This document shows, piece by piece, positions 8,261-17,083 of a DNA stretch of 25,586 bases. The stretch's first letter is position 1. Every line of letters begins with the position of its first letter. The stretch spans positions 1-25,586 of the forward strand of contig SLDH01000301.1 in assembly GCA_007125415.1 (NCBI GenBank). Direction: 5' to 3'. This DNA is from Roseovarius sp. GTDB lineage: Bacteria; Pseudomonadota; Alphaproteobacteria; Rhodobacterales; Rhodobacteraceae. The position numbers were made by a program, and so were the translations under genes. Under the pieces are notes generated by a model, which saw only the letters and a list, made by a program, of their open reading frames with translations, was not told the DNA's origin and did not search any database.

Positions 8261-9373
8261 ATGCGGTCTTTTCTGGCCACCCTCTGCGTCACGCTCGCCG
8301 CTCTGGGCCTGCCTTCGGGGGAAGCGCTCGGGCAAGGTGGGCCCACGCCTGTTCAGGTCGAGACGATCGAGATGCGGCAAGTGGCCGAGACAGTACCGGT
8401 CTTTGCGCAGATCACCACCTCGCGCGATGGGTCTGTCGCCTCGCGTGTGGCAGGAAATGTGGCGGATGTGCATGTGCTGGCCGGTGACAGGGTGGAGGCC
8501 GGCGCGCTGCTGGTGGAGCTTGACCGAGAGCTTCTGCAAATCAATTTCGCACAATCTGAAGCGCAGGTTGCCGAGGCGCAGGCGGGCATCGAGACCGCAC
8601 GCGTTCAACTGGATCGGACCGAAAGAGCTTTCGGCCGCATCGATGCCTTGCGGGGCTCGAGCTCGTTCAGTCAGGGCCGCTTCGACGAGGCGCAATCGGA
8701 CATGCTGCAGGCCAGGTCCGAGCTTGTCCGCGCCGAGGCGCGGCTGAACACCAGCCAGACCCAGTTGGCGCAGGCCCGATACGAGTTGGACCGCAGCAGG
8801 ATCATCGCGCCCTTCCCGGGCACGGTCATTTCCGTCGATACCATCCCCGGTGCGTTCATTCAGGCGGGCGAGGCGGTCGTCCGGCTGCTGGATACGGATG
8901 CTTTCGAGGTAGAGGCCGGCGTCCCCTCGCGTTACGTGCCCTCGCTCGAGCCCGGACAGCGGGTCGAGGCAATGCTCGACACCGGCGAGACGCTCACGCT
9001 GACCGTGCGCGCCGTGCTGCCGCTGGAAGACCCGGCCACGCGCACCCGCGTGGTGCGCTTCACCGGTTCGGGTCTCGCCTCGGTCGGCGCGGCAGCGGTG
9101 GGGCAATCCCTGACCGTGCAGATCGCCGTTGGCGAAGCGCGCGATGTGCTCAGCGTGCCCAAGGATGCGCTGGTGCAATCGCCAGAGGGCTGGACTGTCT
9201 TTGTCGATGCGCAGGATGTTGCAGAAGCTCGCATCGTCGAAATCGGCATGCCGATGGATGATCGCTATGAGGTGCTCAGCGGGCTGTCGCAGGATGAACG
9301 CGTGGTTGTTCGAGGAAATGAACGTCTGCGCCCCGGACAGGCCATCGCGGCTGATGCTGTGGAAACCAACTGA
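8261..9373 (+). CDS. RND efflux system periplasmic adaptor (membrane fusion protein)
   Basis: The 370-residue adaptor joins an RND pump to an outer-membrane channel. It has an N-terminal signal sequence (hydrophobic 4-18, cleavage probably near residue 22-25). A split lipoyl/biotinyl-like domain follows: SVASRVAGNVADVHVLAGDRVEAGALLVELD at about 58-88 and IIAPFPGTVISVDTIPGAFIQAGE at about 181-204. Between the halves is an Ala/Gln/Glu-rich alpha-hairpin (about 95-178). The beta-barrel and membrane-proximal domains complete it. AAGGAG lies 7 bases before the ATG. Its TGA overlaps the ATG of the pump gene by one base, so the two are translationally coupled. No TolC-type channel is in the window. 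The substrate cannot be read from sequence. Confidence 0.92.
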   Translation: MRSFLATLCVTLAALGLPSGEALGQGGPTPVQVETIEMRQVAETVPVFAQITTSRDGSVASRVAGNVADVHVLAGDRVEAGALLVELDRELLQINFAQSEAQVAEAQAGIETARVQLDRTERAFGRIDALRGSSSFSQGRFDEAQSDMLQARSELVRAEARLNTSQTQLAQARYELDRSRIIAPFPGTVISVDTIPGAFIQAGEAVVRLLDTDAFEVEAGVPSRYVPSLEPGQRVEAMLDTGETLTLTVRAVLPLEDPATRTRVVRFTGSGLASVGAAAVGQSLTVQIAVGEARDVLSVPKDALVQSPEGWTVFVDAQDVAEARIVEIGMPMDDRYEVLSGLSQDERVVVRGNERLRPGQAIAADAVETN

Positions 9374-12300
9374 TGGATATCATCCGCTTCGCCATCGACC
9401 GGCCTGTCGCCGTCATCGCTGCTGTGATCATGGCGCTGCTTTTCGGTGCCATCGCGCTCAGCCGCATTCCGGTGCAACTGGCACCCGATGTGCGCAAGCC
9501 GGTCGTTGTCGTCCAGACCAACTGGCCTGGGGCCGCCCCCGCCGAGATCGAGCGCGAGATCGTCAACCCGCAGGAGGAAGTGCTGCGCGGCCTTGAAGGG
9601 CTGGTGATCATGACCTCGAGCTCACGCACCGGGCAGGCCGAAATCACGCTGGAATTCGCGGTCGGCACGGATATGACACAATCGCTTCTGCTGGTCTCGA
9701 ACCGATTGAATCGGGTCAGCGGCTATCCGGCCGAGGCAGACGAGCCATCGCTCAACACCTCAGGGTCCGAAGACAATCCGATTGCCTGGATGCTGCTGAC
9801 CGCGCAACCGGGCAACACCCGCGACATGCCCACTTATGGCGATTTCGTCGAGGATGTCATTCAGGACCGTCTCGAGCGGATCGAGGGCGTCTCGGCGGTC
9901 AATGTGTTCGGCGGGGTCTCGCGCGAGTTGCAGGTGGTGGTCGATCCGGTGCGACTTTCGCGTTTCGGGCTGACGGTGCCGGAGGTCGTTCAGAAGCTGC
10001 GCGCGGAAAACATATCCATCTCCGCCGGAGATGTGGATGAAGGCAAGCGACGCTATGTCGTGCGCACGGAAGGCAATCTCAATACCGAAGAGGCGATCCG
10101 CGAGGTCGTGTTGCGCTCCAGCGCCGCCACCGGTGGACTTGGCCGGGTGCGCGTGGGCGATGTGGCGGATGTGCAATTTTCCTATCAGGAGCCCACGTCG
10201 CGGCTACGCTTCAAGGGCGAGCCGGGCCTTGCCTTCAACGTGGTGCGCGAGAGCGGCGCCAATGTCATCCGCGTCATGGAAGCCTTGCAGGAAGAGCTGG
10301 CCGCGCTCGAAGCGGGGCCGGTGGCCGAGGCTGGCCTGAATATCGAACAGGTCTATGACGAGACGGTCTATATCAACGGCGCGATCAGCCTTGTCACCCA
10401 GAACATCTATATCGGTGGTGCGCTCGCTGTCGTCATTCTCATGCTCTTTTTGCGAAGTCCGCGCGCCACGGCGGTCGTTGCGCTTGCCATTCCCATCTCC
10501 ATCGTCGCCAGTTTCGTTGTCATGGCCGCCACCGGGCGCTCGCTCAACGTCATTTCGCTGGCGGGCATCGCCTTTGCCGTGGGAATGATTGTCGATGCGG
10601 CCATCGTCGTGCTCGAAAACATCTTCCGATTACGCGAGGAGGGCTTGTCAAGGCGAGAGGCCGCCTACAAGGGTGCCAAACAGGTCTGGGGGGCGATCTT
10701 CGTCTCGGCCATGACCACGGTGCTTGTTTTCGTGCCGATCCTGATCATGCAGCTGGAGGCAGGCCAGCTTTTCCGGGATATCGCGGTGGCCATTTCGGTA
10801 TCGGTGCTCTTGTCGCTGCTGGTGGCGGTCACGGTCATTCCGGCGCTTGCAAGCCGCCTGCTGAGCAACAAGGATCAGGGCAAGGTGTCGCTTTGGGGTA
10901 TCGACCATCTGGCGCGAGGCTTTCGCGATCTGGTCATGGCCTATGTGCGCCTCACGGTGCGGGTGCGCAGCGTGGGCATCACCATGGTACTGCTCATCGC
11001 CGGCGGTGCCGCGGTGGCGACCTATCTCTTCCTGCCGAGGCTCGAATACCTGCCCGAAGGCAACCGCAACCTCGTCTTCGGCGTGCTCATTCCGCCACCG
11101 GGCTACAACCTTGCCACAACCGAATCCATCGCCGAACGAATAGAAGACGCGGCCCGCCCGCTCTGGGAAGCCGCCCCCGAGAAAGCGATGGAAGATGGCA
11201 CACCCACCATCAGCCATTTCTTCTTCGTGGCGCGCTCGGGCACGTCCTTCGTGGGCGCAGCAGCGGTGGACGGGCAACGCGCCGGCGATCTCATCCCGGC
11301 GCTGAGCCGCCCCATCTTCGCCGAACCGGGCACCTTCGGCTTCATGACGCAGCCATCGCTTTTCGGGCGCGGCGTCGGCGGCGGCCGCGCTGTTGAGTTG
11401 AACGTCACCGGGCAGGATCTCAACGAGATTCTGGGCGTTGCCGGGCGCGCGGCGGGCATTGTCGAGCAGATATTGCCCCGCTCCGAAGGGCACCAGCTGC
11501 GCCCGCAACCGGGGCTGGAGCTCGGCGCGCCAGAAATCAGGCTGCAGCCCGACCGGCTGCGCCTCGCCGATGCTGGGCTGGACAGTTCCGGCCTTGCCAC
11601 CACCGTGGACGCTTTCAATGACGGGCTGCGCGTGGCCGAGATCACCGTGGGGTCCGATCGGATCGATCTGGTGCTCAAGGGCGACAATTCGGTCGGCGCG
11701 GCCTTGCGCACGCAGGATGTGGGCAATTTTCCGGTCGTGACTCCATCTGGCCAGATCGTGCCCGTTTCGGCTCTGGCGGATGTGGCGCTCACAGCGGGGC
11801 CAACCGAGATCCGCCATCGTGACCGGCTGCGCACCGTCACGCTGGAAATCCGCCCCTCGGATGGGTTGCCGCTGGAAGAGGCGGTGGAAATTCTGGAGCG
11901 GGACGTCATCGACGTGCTGCTGGAAGAGGGGGTGCCCGATGGCATCGGACTCAGCGTCTCGGGCACGGCAGATCAACTGAACCAGACCTGGAACGCCATT
12001 CAGATCAACCTGCTTGTGGCGATCGTGATCGTCTTTCTCGTCATGGCCATCCTTTTCGAGAGCTTCGTCCTGCCGCTTGTCATCATGGTCGCCGTGCCGG
12101 TGGCAGCCGCAGGCGGCGTGGGAGGGCTCGCGCTGCTGAACCTCTATCAGACCCAGCCGCTCGACATGCTGACGCTGCTCGGTTTCGTCATCCTCGTGGG
12201 CATCGTGGTCAATAACGCGATCCTGATCGTCCACCAGACGCTCTACAACCTGCGGCAGGAGGGCATGGAGCCGATCCCCGCCATCGAGGAAGCAACCCGC

Positions 12301-12537
12301 AACCGCATCCGCCCGATCTTCATGTCCACGCTCACAAGCGTGATGGGCATGATGCCGCTGATCATCTTCCCCGGCGAAGGATCGGAGCTTTACCGTGGCC
12401 TGGGTGCCGTGGTCGTGGGCGGGCTTTCGATGTCGGCCTTCCTGACGCTGCTGACCGTGCCGCCGCTTCTGCGACTGGCCATCCGCCCCGTCGCAACCGC
12501 ACAGGACGACGCGACAGCGAGGGTCCGCACCGCCTGA
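9373..12537 (+). CDS. RND-family inner-membrane efflux pump (AcrB/HAE1-like)
   Basis: The 1054-residue, 12-helix proton-driven transporter matches the family length. The N-terminus IIRFAIDRPVAVIAAVIMAL and VQLAPDV are typical of helix 1 and its exit, followed by porter-domain text such as NWPGAAPAEIEREIVNPQEE. The helix 4 motif reads MIVDAAIVVLENI with D408 present, but the position of the second AcrB aspartate is Ala409. In helix 10 the AcrB lysine position is Asn (VVNNAILIV, N947/N948). These two changes are mutually compatible and occur in pumps of a divergent HAE1 branch, so I read the protein as functional with a variant proton relay. It is coupled to the adaptor gene by a 1-base overlap. 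Multidrug or lipophile export is likely, the substrate unknown. Confidence 0.93.
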   Translation: MDIIRFAIDRPVAVIAAVIMALLFGAIALSRIPVQLAPDVRKPVVVVQTNWPGAAPAEIEREIVNPQEEVLRGLEGLVIMTSSSRTGQAEITLEFAVGTDMTQSLLLVSNRLNRVSGYPAEADEPSLNTSGSEDNPIAWMLLTAQPGNTRDMPTYGDFVEDVIQDRLERIEGVSAVNVFGGVSRELQVVVDPVRLSRFGLTVPEVVQKLRAENISISAGDVDEGKRRYVVRTEGNLNTEEAIREVVLRSSAATGGLGRVRVGDVADVQFSYQEPTSRLRFKGEPGLAFNVVRESGANVIRVMEALQEELAALEAGPVAEAGLNIEQVYDETVYINGAISLVTQNIYIGGALAVVILMLFLRSPRATAVVALAIPISIVASFVVMAATGRSLNVISLAGIAFAVGMIVDAAIVVLENIFRLREEGLSRREAAYKGAKQVWGAIFVSAMTTVLVFVPILIMQLEAGQLFRDIAVAISVSVLLSLLVAVTVIPALASRLLSNKDQGKVSLWGIDHLARGFRDLVMAYVRLTVRVRSVGITMVLLIAGGAAVATYLFLPRLEYLPEGNRNLVFGVLIPPPGYNLATTESIAERIEDAARPLWEAAPEKAMEDGTPTISHFFFVARSGTSFVGAAAVDGQRAGDLIPALSRPIFAEPGTFGFMTQPSLFGRGVGGGRAVELNVTGQDLNEILGVAGRAAGIVEQILPRSEGHQLRPQPGLELGAPEIRLQPDRLRLADAGLDSSGLATTVDAFNDGLRVAEITVGSDRIDLVLKGDNSVGAALRTQDVGNFPVVTPSGQIVPVSALADVALTAGPTEIRHRDRLRTVTLEIRPSDGLPLEEAVEILERDVIDVLLEEGVPDGIGLSVSGTADQLNQTWNAIQINLLVAIVIVFLVMAILFESFVLPLVIMVAVPVAAAGGVGGLALLNLYQTQPLDMLTLLGFVILVGIVVNNAILIVHQTLYNLRQEGMEPIPAIEEATRNRIRPIFMSTLTSVMGMMPLIIFPGEGSELYRGLGAVVVGGLSMSAFLTLLTVPPLLRLAIRPVATAQDDATARVRTA

Positions 12538-12623
12538 ACACACCCGCCGCCCGGTGCCGCCATCAGGGCTGGACGGCGCGGACGCCCGAGCCTAGGTTCC
12601 GCGCCAGTCGAAGGGAGCACAAC

Positions 12624-13493
12624 ATGGCGACGGGCAGCAACATTCATACCTATTTCGAAGGCGCATGGCACAAGGGCGACCTGCCCGTGATGAAAGCCGC
12701 CGATCACGGAATCTGGCTGGGCAGCAATGTCTTTGATGGTGCGCGCATGGCGCATGGGCTCACCCCTGATCTCGACAAGCATTGCGCCCGGGTCAATGCC
12801 TCGGCCCGGGCGCTTATGGTCGAGCCCACCGTGAGCACCGAAGAGATGGTCGAGATCATCCATGACGGGCTGCACGCCTATCCCCGCGATGCGGCTGTCT
12901 ATATCCGGCCGATGTACTGGGCCATCGAGGGCGGTCTGGCCGCGATCATGCCGCGCGAAGGCGGCGCGACGGGCTTTGCGATCTCCCTTGAAGAAATTCC
13001 CATGTCCACCCCCGACACCTCCGCCCGGCTCAGCCGGACGCGCTTTCGCCGCCCGGTCATGGAGGATGCGGTGGTCAATGCCAAGGCGGCCTGTCTCTAC
13101 CCCAACAACGCGCGCATGCTGGCCGAGGCCAAATCACGGGGCTTCACCAATGCGCTTGTCGCCGACGCCCTGGGCAATGTGGCCGAGGCCGCGACGGCGA
13201 ATGTCTTTGCCGTGCGCGATGGTGAAGTGTTTACCCCTGTGCCGAACGGCACCTTTCTGGCCGGCATCACCCGCGCGCGCCACATCGCCAATCTGCGCGC
13301 CGATGGCGTGCGCGTGCATGAATGCGTGATGAGCTTTGACGATTTCGAGACAGCAGATGAGGTGTTCCTTTCAGGAAACATGATGAAGGTCACCCCGGTC
13401 ACGGCTTTCGAGGATCGTCAGTATCAGATCGGCCCGCTGACGCGCCGCGCGCGCGATCTCTATTGGGATTGGGCGGCCTCCGCGCGAAACTGA
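12624..13493 (+). CDS. Class IV PLP aminotransferase, branched-chain amino acid type
   Basis: The 289-residue class IV fold transaminase most resembles branched-chain amino acid aminotransferases (IlvE-like), which interconvert Leu/Ile/Val and their 2-oxo acids with glutamate. Lys154 in VVNAKAACLYPNN is the expected PLP Schiff-base lysine. VAEAATANVFAV (cofactor-anchoring strand) and GTFLAGITRARH follow in the usual order, and GIWLGSNVFDGAR near the N-terminus is the equivalent of the GxxxFEG(I/L)R segment. The Rhodobacteraceae often have several paralogues, and D-amino-acid or aminodeoxychorismate-lyase activity is possible within this fold, so no gene symbol is given. AGGGAG lies 7 bases before the ATG. 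Monocistronic by position: 86 bases after the pump gene and 216 before sdhC. Confidence 0.85.
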   Translation: MATGSNIHTYFEGAWHKGDLPVMKAADHGIWLGSNVFDGARMAHGLTPDLDKHCARVNASARALMVEPTVSTEEMVEIIHDGLHAYPRDAAVYIRPMYWAIEGGLAAIMPREGGATGFAISLEEIPMSTPDTSARLSRTRFRRPVMEDAVVNAKAACLYPNNARMLAEAKSRGFTNALVADALGNVAEAATANVFAVRDGEVFTPVPNGTFLAGITRARHIANLRADGVRVHECVMSFDDFETADEVFLSGNMMKVTPVTAFEDRQYQIGPLTRRARDLYWDWAASARN

Positions 13494-13541
13494 GTCCTGA
13501 TCAACCCGTTTCTTTCCGTAAAGGCCACAATATCTGGAAAT

Positions 13542-13575
13542 TTTGTGATCACACGCCTTTTGCTGTGATCACAAA
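13542..13575. promoter_or_regulatory. Twin palindromic operators upstream of the sdh operon
   Basis: The 10-bp palindrome TGTGATCACA occurs twice, at 13544-13553 and 13564-13573, with starts exactly 20 bases apart (about two helical turns). The pair is also nested in a larger inverted repeat with 12-base arms TTTGTGATCACA and TGTGATCACAAA. It lies about 135-165 bases before sdhC in the 216-base gap. Short palindromes centred on GATC with flanking TTGT/ACAA resemble sites of GntR (FadR-type) regulators; CRP/FNR sites have a different, longer spacing. The same-face arrangement suggests cooperative binding of two dimers. I could not assign a convincing -10/-35 pair here. Confidence 0.65.
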
Positions 13576-13709
13576 CCCTTTCTTTGCGACAAATCGCCTC
13601 TTACTTACGCGAATTAGGGGTTTGAATCCGCTCACACGACGTTACAACAAGTAGGAACGAGGGTCGGGGGCCTTTGTGCCGCCTTGCCCGAAACCAGAAG
13701 GAAGTTTTC

Positions 13710-14093
13710 ATGGCCGATGTGAACCGCGGAAACCGCCCGCTATCGCCGCATTTGCAGATCTACCGCCCGCAACTGACCTCTGTCACCTCGATCCTGACGA
13801 GGATCACCGGCAACGCGCTGTTGCTCGGCGCGCTGCTGACCGTCTGGTGGTTTCTCGCAGCAGCGACAGGCCCTGAGTATTTCGCCGTCGTTGACGGAAT
13901 CATGACCAGCATCCTGGGCAATCTCATCATGCTCGGCTCGCTCTGGGCGCTCTGGTATCATACGCTGGCCGGCGTGCGGCACCTCATCTGGGACAATGCG
14001 ATGATGCTGGAAATCGAGACAGCCGAAAAGCTTGGCTGGGCAGTCATCATCGGGTCGGTGGTGCTGACCATCCTGACCGTGATCGTGATCTGA
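13710..14093 (+). CDS. sdhC: Succinate dehydrogenase cytochrome b556 subunit SdhC
   Basis: Membrane anchor that, with SdhD, holds haem b and the ubiquinone site of complex II. Start chosen at 13710 (MADVNRGNRPLSPHL) because AAGGAAG lies 5 bases upstream; an earlier ATG at 13674 would add unrelated residues. The 127-residue protein has RPLSPHLQIYRPQ, then SILTRITG and three hydrophobic helices. By direct numbering Ser27, Arg31 and haem ligand His84 (YHTLAGVRHLIWD) coincide with the quinone- and haem-binding residues of E. coli SdhC. Position 30, His in E. coli, is Thr here. First gene of the operon. Confidence 0.96.
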   Translation: MADVNRGNRPLSPHLQIYRPQLTSVTSILTRITGNALLLGALLTVWWFLAAATGPEYFAVVDGIMTSILGNLIMLGSLWALWYHTLAGVRHLIWDNAMMLEIETAEKLGWAVIIGSVVLTILTVIVI

Positions 14094-14105
14094 GGAGGAC
14101 CGGCC

Positions 14106-14477
14106 ATGGGCTATATGACAGACCGCAAGCGCGCCATGGGCCTTGGGTCGGCCAAGGACGGGGTGCATCATTTCTGGGCGATGAAGATGTCTTCTGCCGC
14201 CTTGCTCGTCCTGATCCCCCTTTTCGTCTTCACCTTCGGCCCGATGTTGGGGGCGCCTCATGAAGAGGTAATGGCCCATTTCGCCCGCCCCTTCCCGGCC
14301 ATCGTGGCGGCGCTGACCATCATCGTCGGCTTCAAGCATTTCCGCGATGGTGTGCAAGTGGTGATCGAGGACTATGTTCACGGGACAGCGCAGAAAATAT
14401 GGATCATCGCGATGACCTGCCTCAGCTATGGGGCCATGGCCACCGGGCTTTTCGCCATCGCCAGGATCGCCTTTTGA
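14106..14477 (+). CDS. sdhD: Succinate dehydrogenase membrane anchor subunit SdhD
   Basis: The second membrane anchor of complex II, 123 residues with three hydrophobic segments (about 29-50, 62-78 and 97-121). HFRDGVQVVIEDYVH at 78-92 is the family signature; His78 is the likely second haem ligand and Asp81/Tyr90 line the quinone pocket by analogy with E. coli SdhD. GAGGAGG is about 8 bases before the ATG and the gene follows sdhC by 12 bases. A second in-frame ATG three codons in (MTDRKRAMG) is possible but lacks its own ribosome-binding site. Confidence 0.95.
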   Translation: MGYMTDRKRAMGLGSAKDGVHHFWAMKMSSAALLVLIPLFVFTFGPMLGAPHEEVMAHFARPFPAIVAALTIIVGFKHFRDGVQVVIEDYVHGTAQKIWIIAMTCLSYGAMATGLFAIARIAF

Positions 14478-14496
14478 AAGACCGGAGTTGAACTGA

Positions 14497-16317
14497 ATGG
14501 CTGCTTACGAATACGAGACGCATGATTATGACGTCGTTGTTGTGGGCGCGGGTGGTGCGGGGTTACGTGCAACGCTTGGCATGGCCGAGCAGGGTCTGCG
14601 CACAGCCTGCGTGACCAAGGTTTTCCCCACCCGCTCGCACACGGTGGCCGCGCAAGGCGGGATTGCGGCCTCGCTGGGCAATATGGGCGACGATCACTGG
14701 CAGTGGCACATGTTCGACACCGTCAAGGGCTCTGACTGGCTGGGCGATACAGATGCAATGGAATATCTGGCGCGCGAGGCCCCGAAGGCCGTCTATGAGC
14801 TTGAGCATTACGGCGTTCCCTTCAGCCGCACCGAAGATGGCAAGATCTACCAGCGCCCCTTCGGCGGGCATACCACCCAGTTCGGCGACGGCCCGCCCGT
14901 GCAGCGCACCTGTGCGGCGGCTGACCGGACGGGCCATGCGATCCTGCATACGCTCTATGGCCAGAGCCTGAAGGAGAAGGCCGAGTTCTACATCGAGTAT
15001 TTCGCCATCGACCTGATGATGGGCGATGACGGTGCCTGCACCGGGGTGCTGTGCTGGAAGCTCGATGACGGTACGATGCATCTTTTCAACGCCAAGACGG
15101 TCGTGCTGGCCACGGGCGGCTATGGGCGCGCCTATTTCAGCGCCACCTCAGCCCATACCTGCACCGGCGATGGCGGCGGCATGGTGGCTCGCGCCGGACT
15201 GCCGCTTCAGGACATGGAGTTCGTGCAGTTCCACCCCACCGGCATTTTCGGCGCAGGCTGTCTGATCACCGAGGGCGCGCGCGGCGAAGGCGGCTATCTC
15301 ACCAACGCCGAGGGTGAGCGCTTCATGGAGCGCTATGCGCCCAACTACAAGGATCTGGCGCCGCGCGATTATGTCAGCCGCTGCATGACCATGGAAATCC
15401 GCGAGGGCCGCGGCGTTGGCCCCGGCAAGGACCACATCCATCTCAACCTCTCGCACCTGCCGCCCGAGGCTCTGCATCTGCGCCTGCCCGGCATTTCGGA
15501 AAGCGCGCGCATCTTCGCCGGCGTAGATGTCACCAAGGAGCCCATCCCGGTGCTGCCCACGGTGCATTACAACATGGGCGGCATCCCCACCAATTACTGG
15601 GGCGAGGTGCTCAACCCCACCAAGGAAGACCCTCACGCGGTGGTGCCCGGGCTCATGGCCGTGGGCGAGGCGGGCTGCGCCTCGGTGCACGGGGCCAATC
15701 GACTCGGCTCGAACTCGCTCATTGATCTGGTTGTCTTCGGCCGCGCGGCGGGCATTCGCGCCGGCAAGGTGATAGATCGCAACAGCGCCGTGCCCCAGAG
15801 CAGTAAAGCGGAGGTCGAGAAGGCGCTTGAGCGGTTTGACGGGCTGCGCCATGCGGAGGGCGCGGTGCCCACCGCCGATTTGCGCCTCGAGATGCAAAGG
15901 ACCATGCAGGAGGATGCCGCCGTGTTCCGCACCTCCGCGTCGCTCGCGCAAGGCGTCGAGAAAATGACCGAAGTTGCCTCCAAGCTCGATGACCTTCACG
16001 TCACCGACCGCTCGCTCATCTGGAACAGCGACCTCATGGAGACACTGGAACTCACGAACCTCATGCCGAATGCGCTTGCCACGATATTCTCGGCCGAGGC
16101 CCGCAAGGAAAGCCGCGGCGCCCATGCCCATGAGGATTTTCCTGAGCGTGACGATGCCAACTGGCGCATGCACACCATCGCCCGCGCCCAGGGCAACCGG
16201 ATCAATGCGGTGCATATCAATCTGAGTTATCGCCCCGTGATCGAAGCACCGCTCACCAGCGAAGCCGAGGGCGGCATCAGCCCCGAAAAGATCGCGCCCA
16301 AGGAAAGGACGTTCTGA
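14497..16317 (+). CDS. sdhA: Succinate dehydrogenase flavoprotein subunit SdhA
   Basis: Oxidises succinate to fumarate on the cytoplasmic face of the inner membrane, passing electrons to SdhB. The 606-residue length is standard. [12 protein letters not shown] at 14-25 is the FAD dinucleotide-binding loop. His48 in [11 protein letters not shown] is the residue that carries covalent [26 protein letters not shown] and the later [22 protein letters not shown] belong to the substrate/FAD domains. The C-terminal [21 protein letters not shown] is typical of alphaproteobacteria. The gene follows sdhD by 19 bases. Its TGA overlaps the ATG of the next ORF by one base. Confidence 0.98.
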   Translation: MAAYEYETHDYDVVVVGAGGAGLRATLGMAEQGLRTACVTKVFPTRSHTVAAQGGIAASLGNMGDDHWQWHMFDTVKGSDWLGDTDAMEYLAREAPKAVYELEHYGVPFSRTEDGKIYQRPFGGHTTQFGDGPPVQRTCAAADRTGHAILHTLYGQSLKEKAEFYIEYFAIDLMMGDDGACTGVLCWKLDDGTMHLFNAKTVVLATGGYGRAYFSATSAHTCTGDGGGMVARAGLPLQDMEFVQFHPTGIFGAGCLITEGARGEGGYLTNAEGERFMERYAPNYKDLAPRDYVSRCMTMEIREGRGVGPGKDHIHLNLSHLPPEALHLRLPGISESARIFAGVDVTKEPIPVLPTVHYNMGGIPTNYWGEVLNPTKEDPHAVVPGLMAVGEAGCASVHGANRLGSNSLIDLVVFGRAAGIRAGKVIDRNSAVPQSSKAEVEKALERFDGLRHAEGAVPTADLRLEMQRTMQEDAAVFRTSASLAQGVEKMTEVASKLDDLHVTDRSLIWNSDLMETLELTNLMPNALATIFSAEARKESRGAHAHEDFPERDDANWRMHTIARAQGNRINAVHINLSYRPVIEAPLTSEAEGGISPEKIAPKERTF

Positions 16318-16748
16318 TGACACGCCGTCCCGTAATTTTGTTGCAAGCCATGCTGACTGCCCTTGCATTGTCCGCTGTTGCACCGGGACCGGCACAGGCA
16401 AGCGACAGCCATCACAGCGGACCATACGCAGGCTTCGGTGAATATGTCACCGTGGGCGAACAGCAGCGCGTGATCCTCAATTGTCGGCGTGAGCTTGGCC
16501 TGCGCGGGCCTGCAACCTTCAAGGCGGTCTACCCAAGCAACCCGCCCGGTGGTCAAACCCTGCTCAGGATCGCCCCCGACCGACGGCTCAGCGACGCGAA
16601 CGCCACCCGGATCAACGCCTGCGCCGACCGGGTTCTCGGTCGGGCGGTCGCCCAACCCGAGGTCACCGCAAGAGCATTTGCCCCCCGCTGTTTCGACGGC
16701 GCGCCGGTTCTTGTAGGCGGCGCGACCTACTGCATCAGGGGTAACTGA
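16317..16748 (+). CDS. Uncharacterised exported protein encoded between sdhA and sdhB
   Basis: I do not recognise this 143-residue protein. It has a Sec signal peptide (hydrophobic 6-24, likely cleavage after AQA at 26-28) and no other membrane segment, so it should be periplasmic. The mature part has four cysteines (56, 102, 125 and 139), enough for two disulfides, and no enzyme motif I can name. Its start codon overlaps the sdhA stop (TGATG) and its own stop overlaps the next start in the same way, so it is translated as part of the sdh operon. Possible roles are complex II assembly, an envelope function needing the same dose as SDH, or simple hitch-hiking; all are inference. Confidence 0.8.
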   Translation: MTRRPVILLQAMLTALALSAVAPGPAQASDSHHSGPYAGFGEYVTVGEQQRVILNCRRELGLRGPATFKAVYPSNPPGGQTLLRIAPDRRLSDANATRINACADRVLGRAVAQPEVTARAFAPRCFDGAPVLVGGATYCIRGN

Positions 16749-17068
16749 TGCGCCTGCCCGCCACTCTTGCGCTGATTGCCCTGATCTCGGGCTGTGCTGC
16801 CGCCAATCAGGCCGCCGATGCGGTCGCCCGTGACCGCGCGAAAGTGGTGGTGAACGGCGTTGTGGAACAGCGCTTCCCGGGCGTGAACGCCGCCCCGGTG
16901 ACCGATTGCATCATCGATGCGGCTTCGGCAGGTGAGATCCTGACCATCGCCCGAGCGTCCGCGACCGGTGTGACGCCGGAGACGGTCGAGCAGGTTGTCA
17001 CCATCGCCCAGCGCCCCGAAGCCGTCAGATGCATTGCTCAAAACAGCCGCACGCTCATCGGCGGCTGA
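16748..17068 (+). CDS. Small uncharacterised lipoprotein encoded between sdhA and sdhB
   Basis: A 106-residue protein with a short lipoprotein signal peptide and lipobox LISGC (Cys16). After cleavage the protein is about 91 residues, mostly helical in character, with Cys54 and Cys95 possibly forming a disulfide across VTDCIIDAAS and EAVRCIAQNS. Ser at position 15 before the Cys is acceptable; residues +2 and +3 are Ala, so outer-membrane sorting is likely. It is coupled to the preceding exported protein by a 1-base overlap and precedes sdhB by 15 bases. No family function is known to me; the partner of the upstream four-cysteine protein is the obvious candidate interactor. Confidence 0.8.
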   Translation: MRLPATLALIALISGCAAANQAADAVARDRAKVVVNGVVEQRFPGVNAAPVTDCIIDAASAGEILTIARASATGVTPETVEQVVTIAQRPEAVRCIAQNSRTLIGG

Positions 17069-17083
17069 CCCGAGGAGAGACAA

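Noticed and set aside
10648..12543. 631-codon open frame on the minus strand
   Set aside because: It is antisense to the RND pump gene, with a low-complexity His/Asp/Arg-rich product, no ribosome-binding site and no known domain.
13542..13575. Reading TGTGATCACA as a CRP or FNR site
   Set aside because: CRP needs TGTGA-N6-TCACA and FNR needs TTGAT-N4-ATCAA; neither spacing is present within a single palindrome.
13463..13654. 63-codon ORF between the aminotransferase and sdhC
   Set aside because: It begins inside the aminotransferase gene and crosses the twin-palindrome regulatory region; no ribosome-binding site and no protein-like sequence.
15148..16425. 425-codon open frame on the minus strand
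   Set aside because: It is antisense to sdhA, which has all its catalytic motifs; composition indicates a shadow frame.
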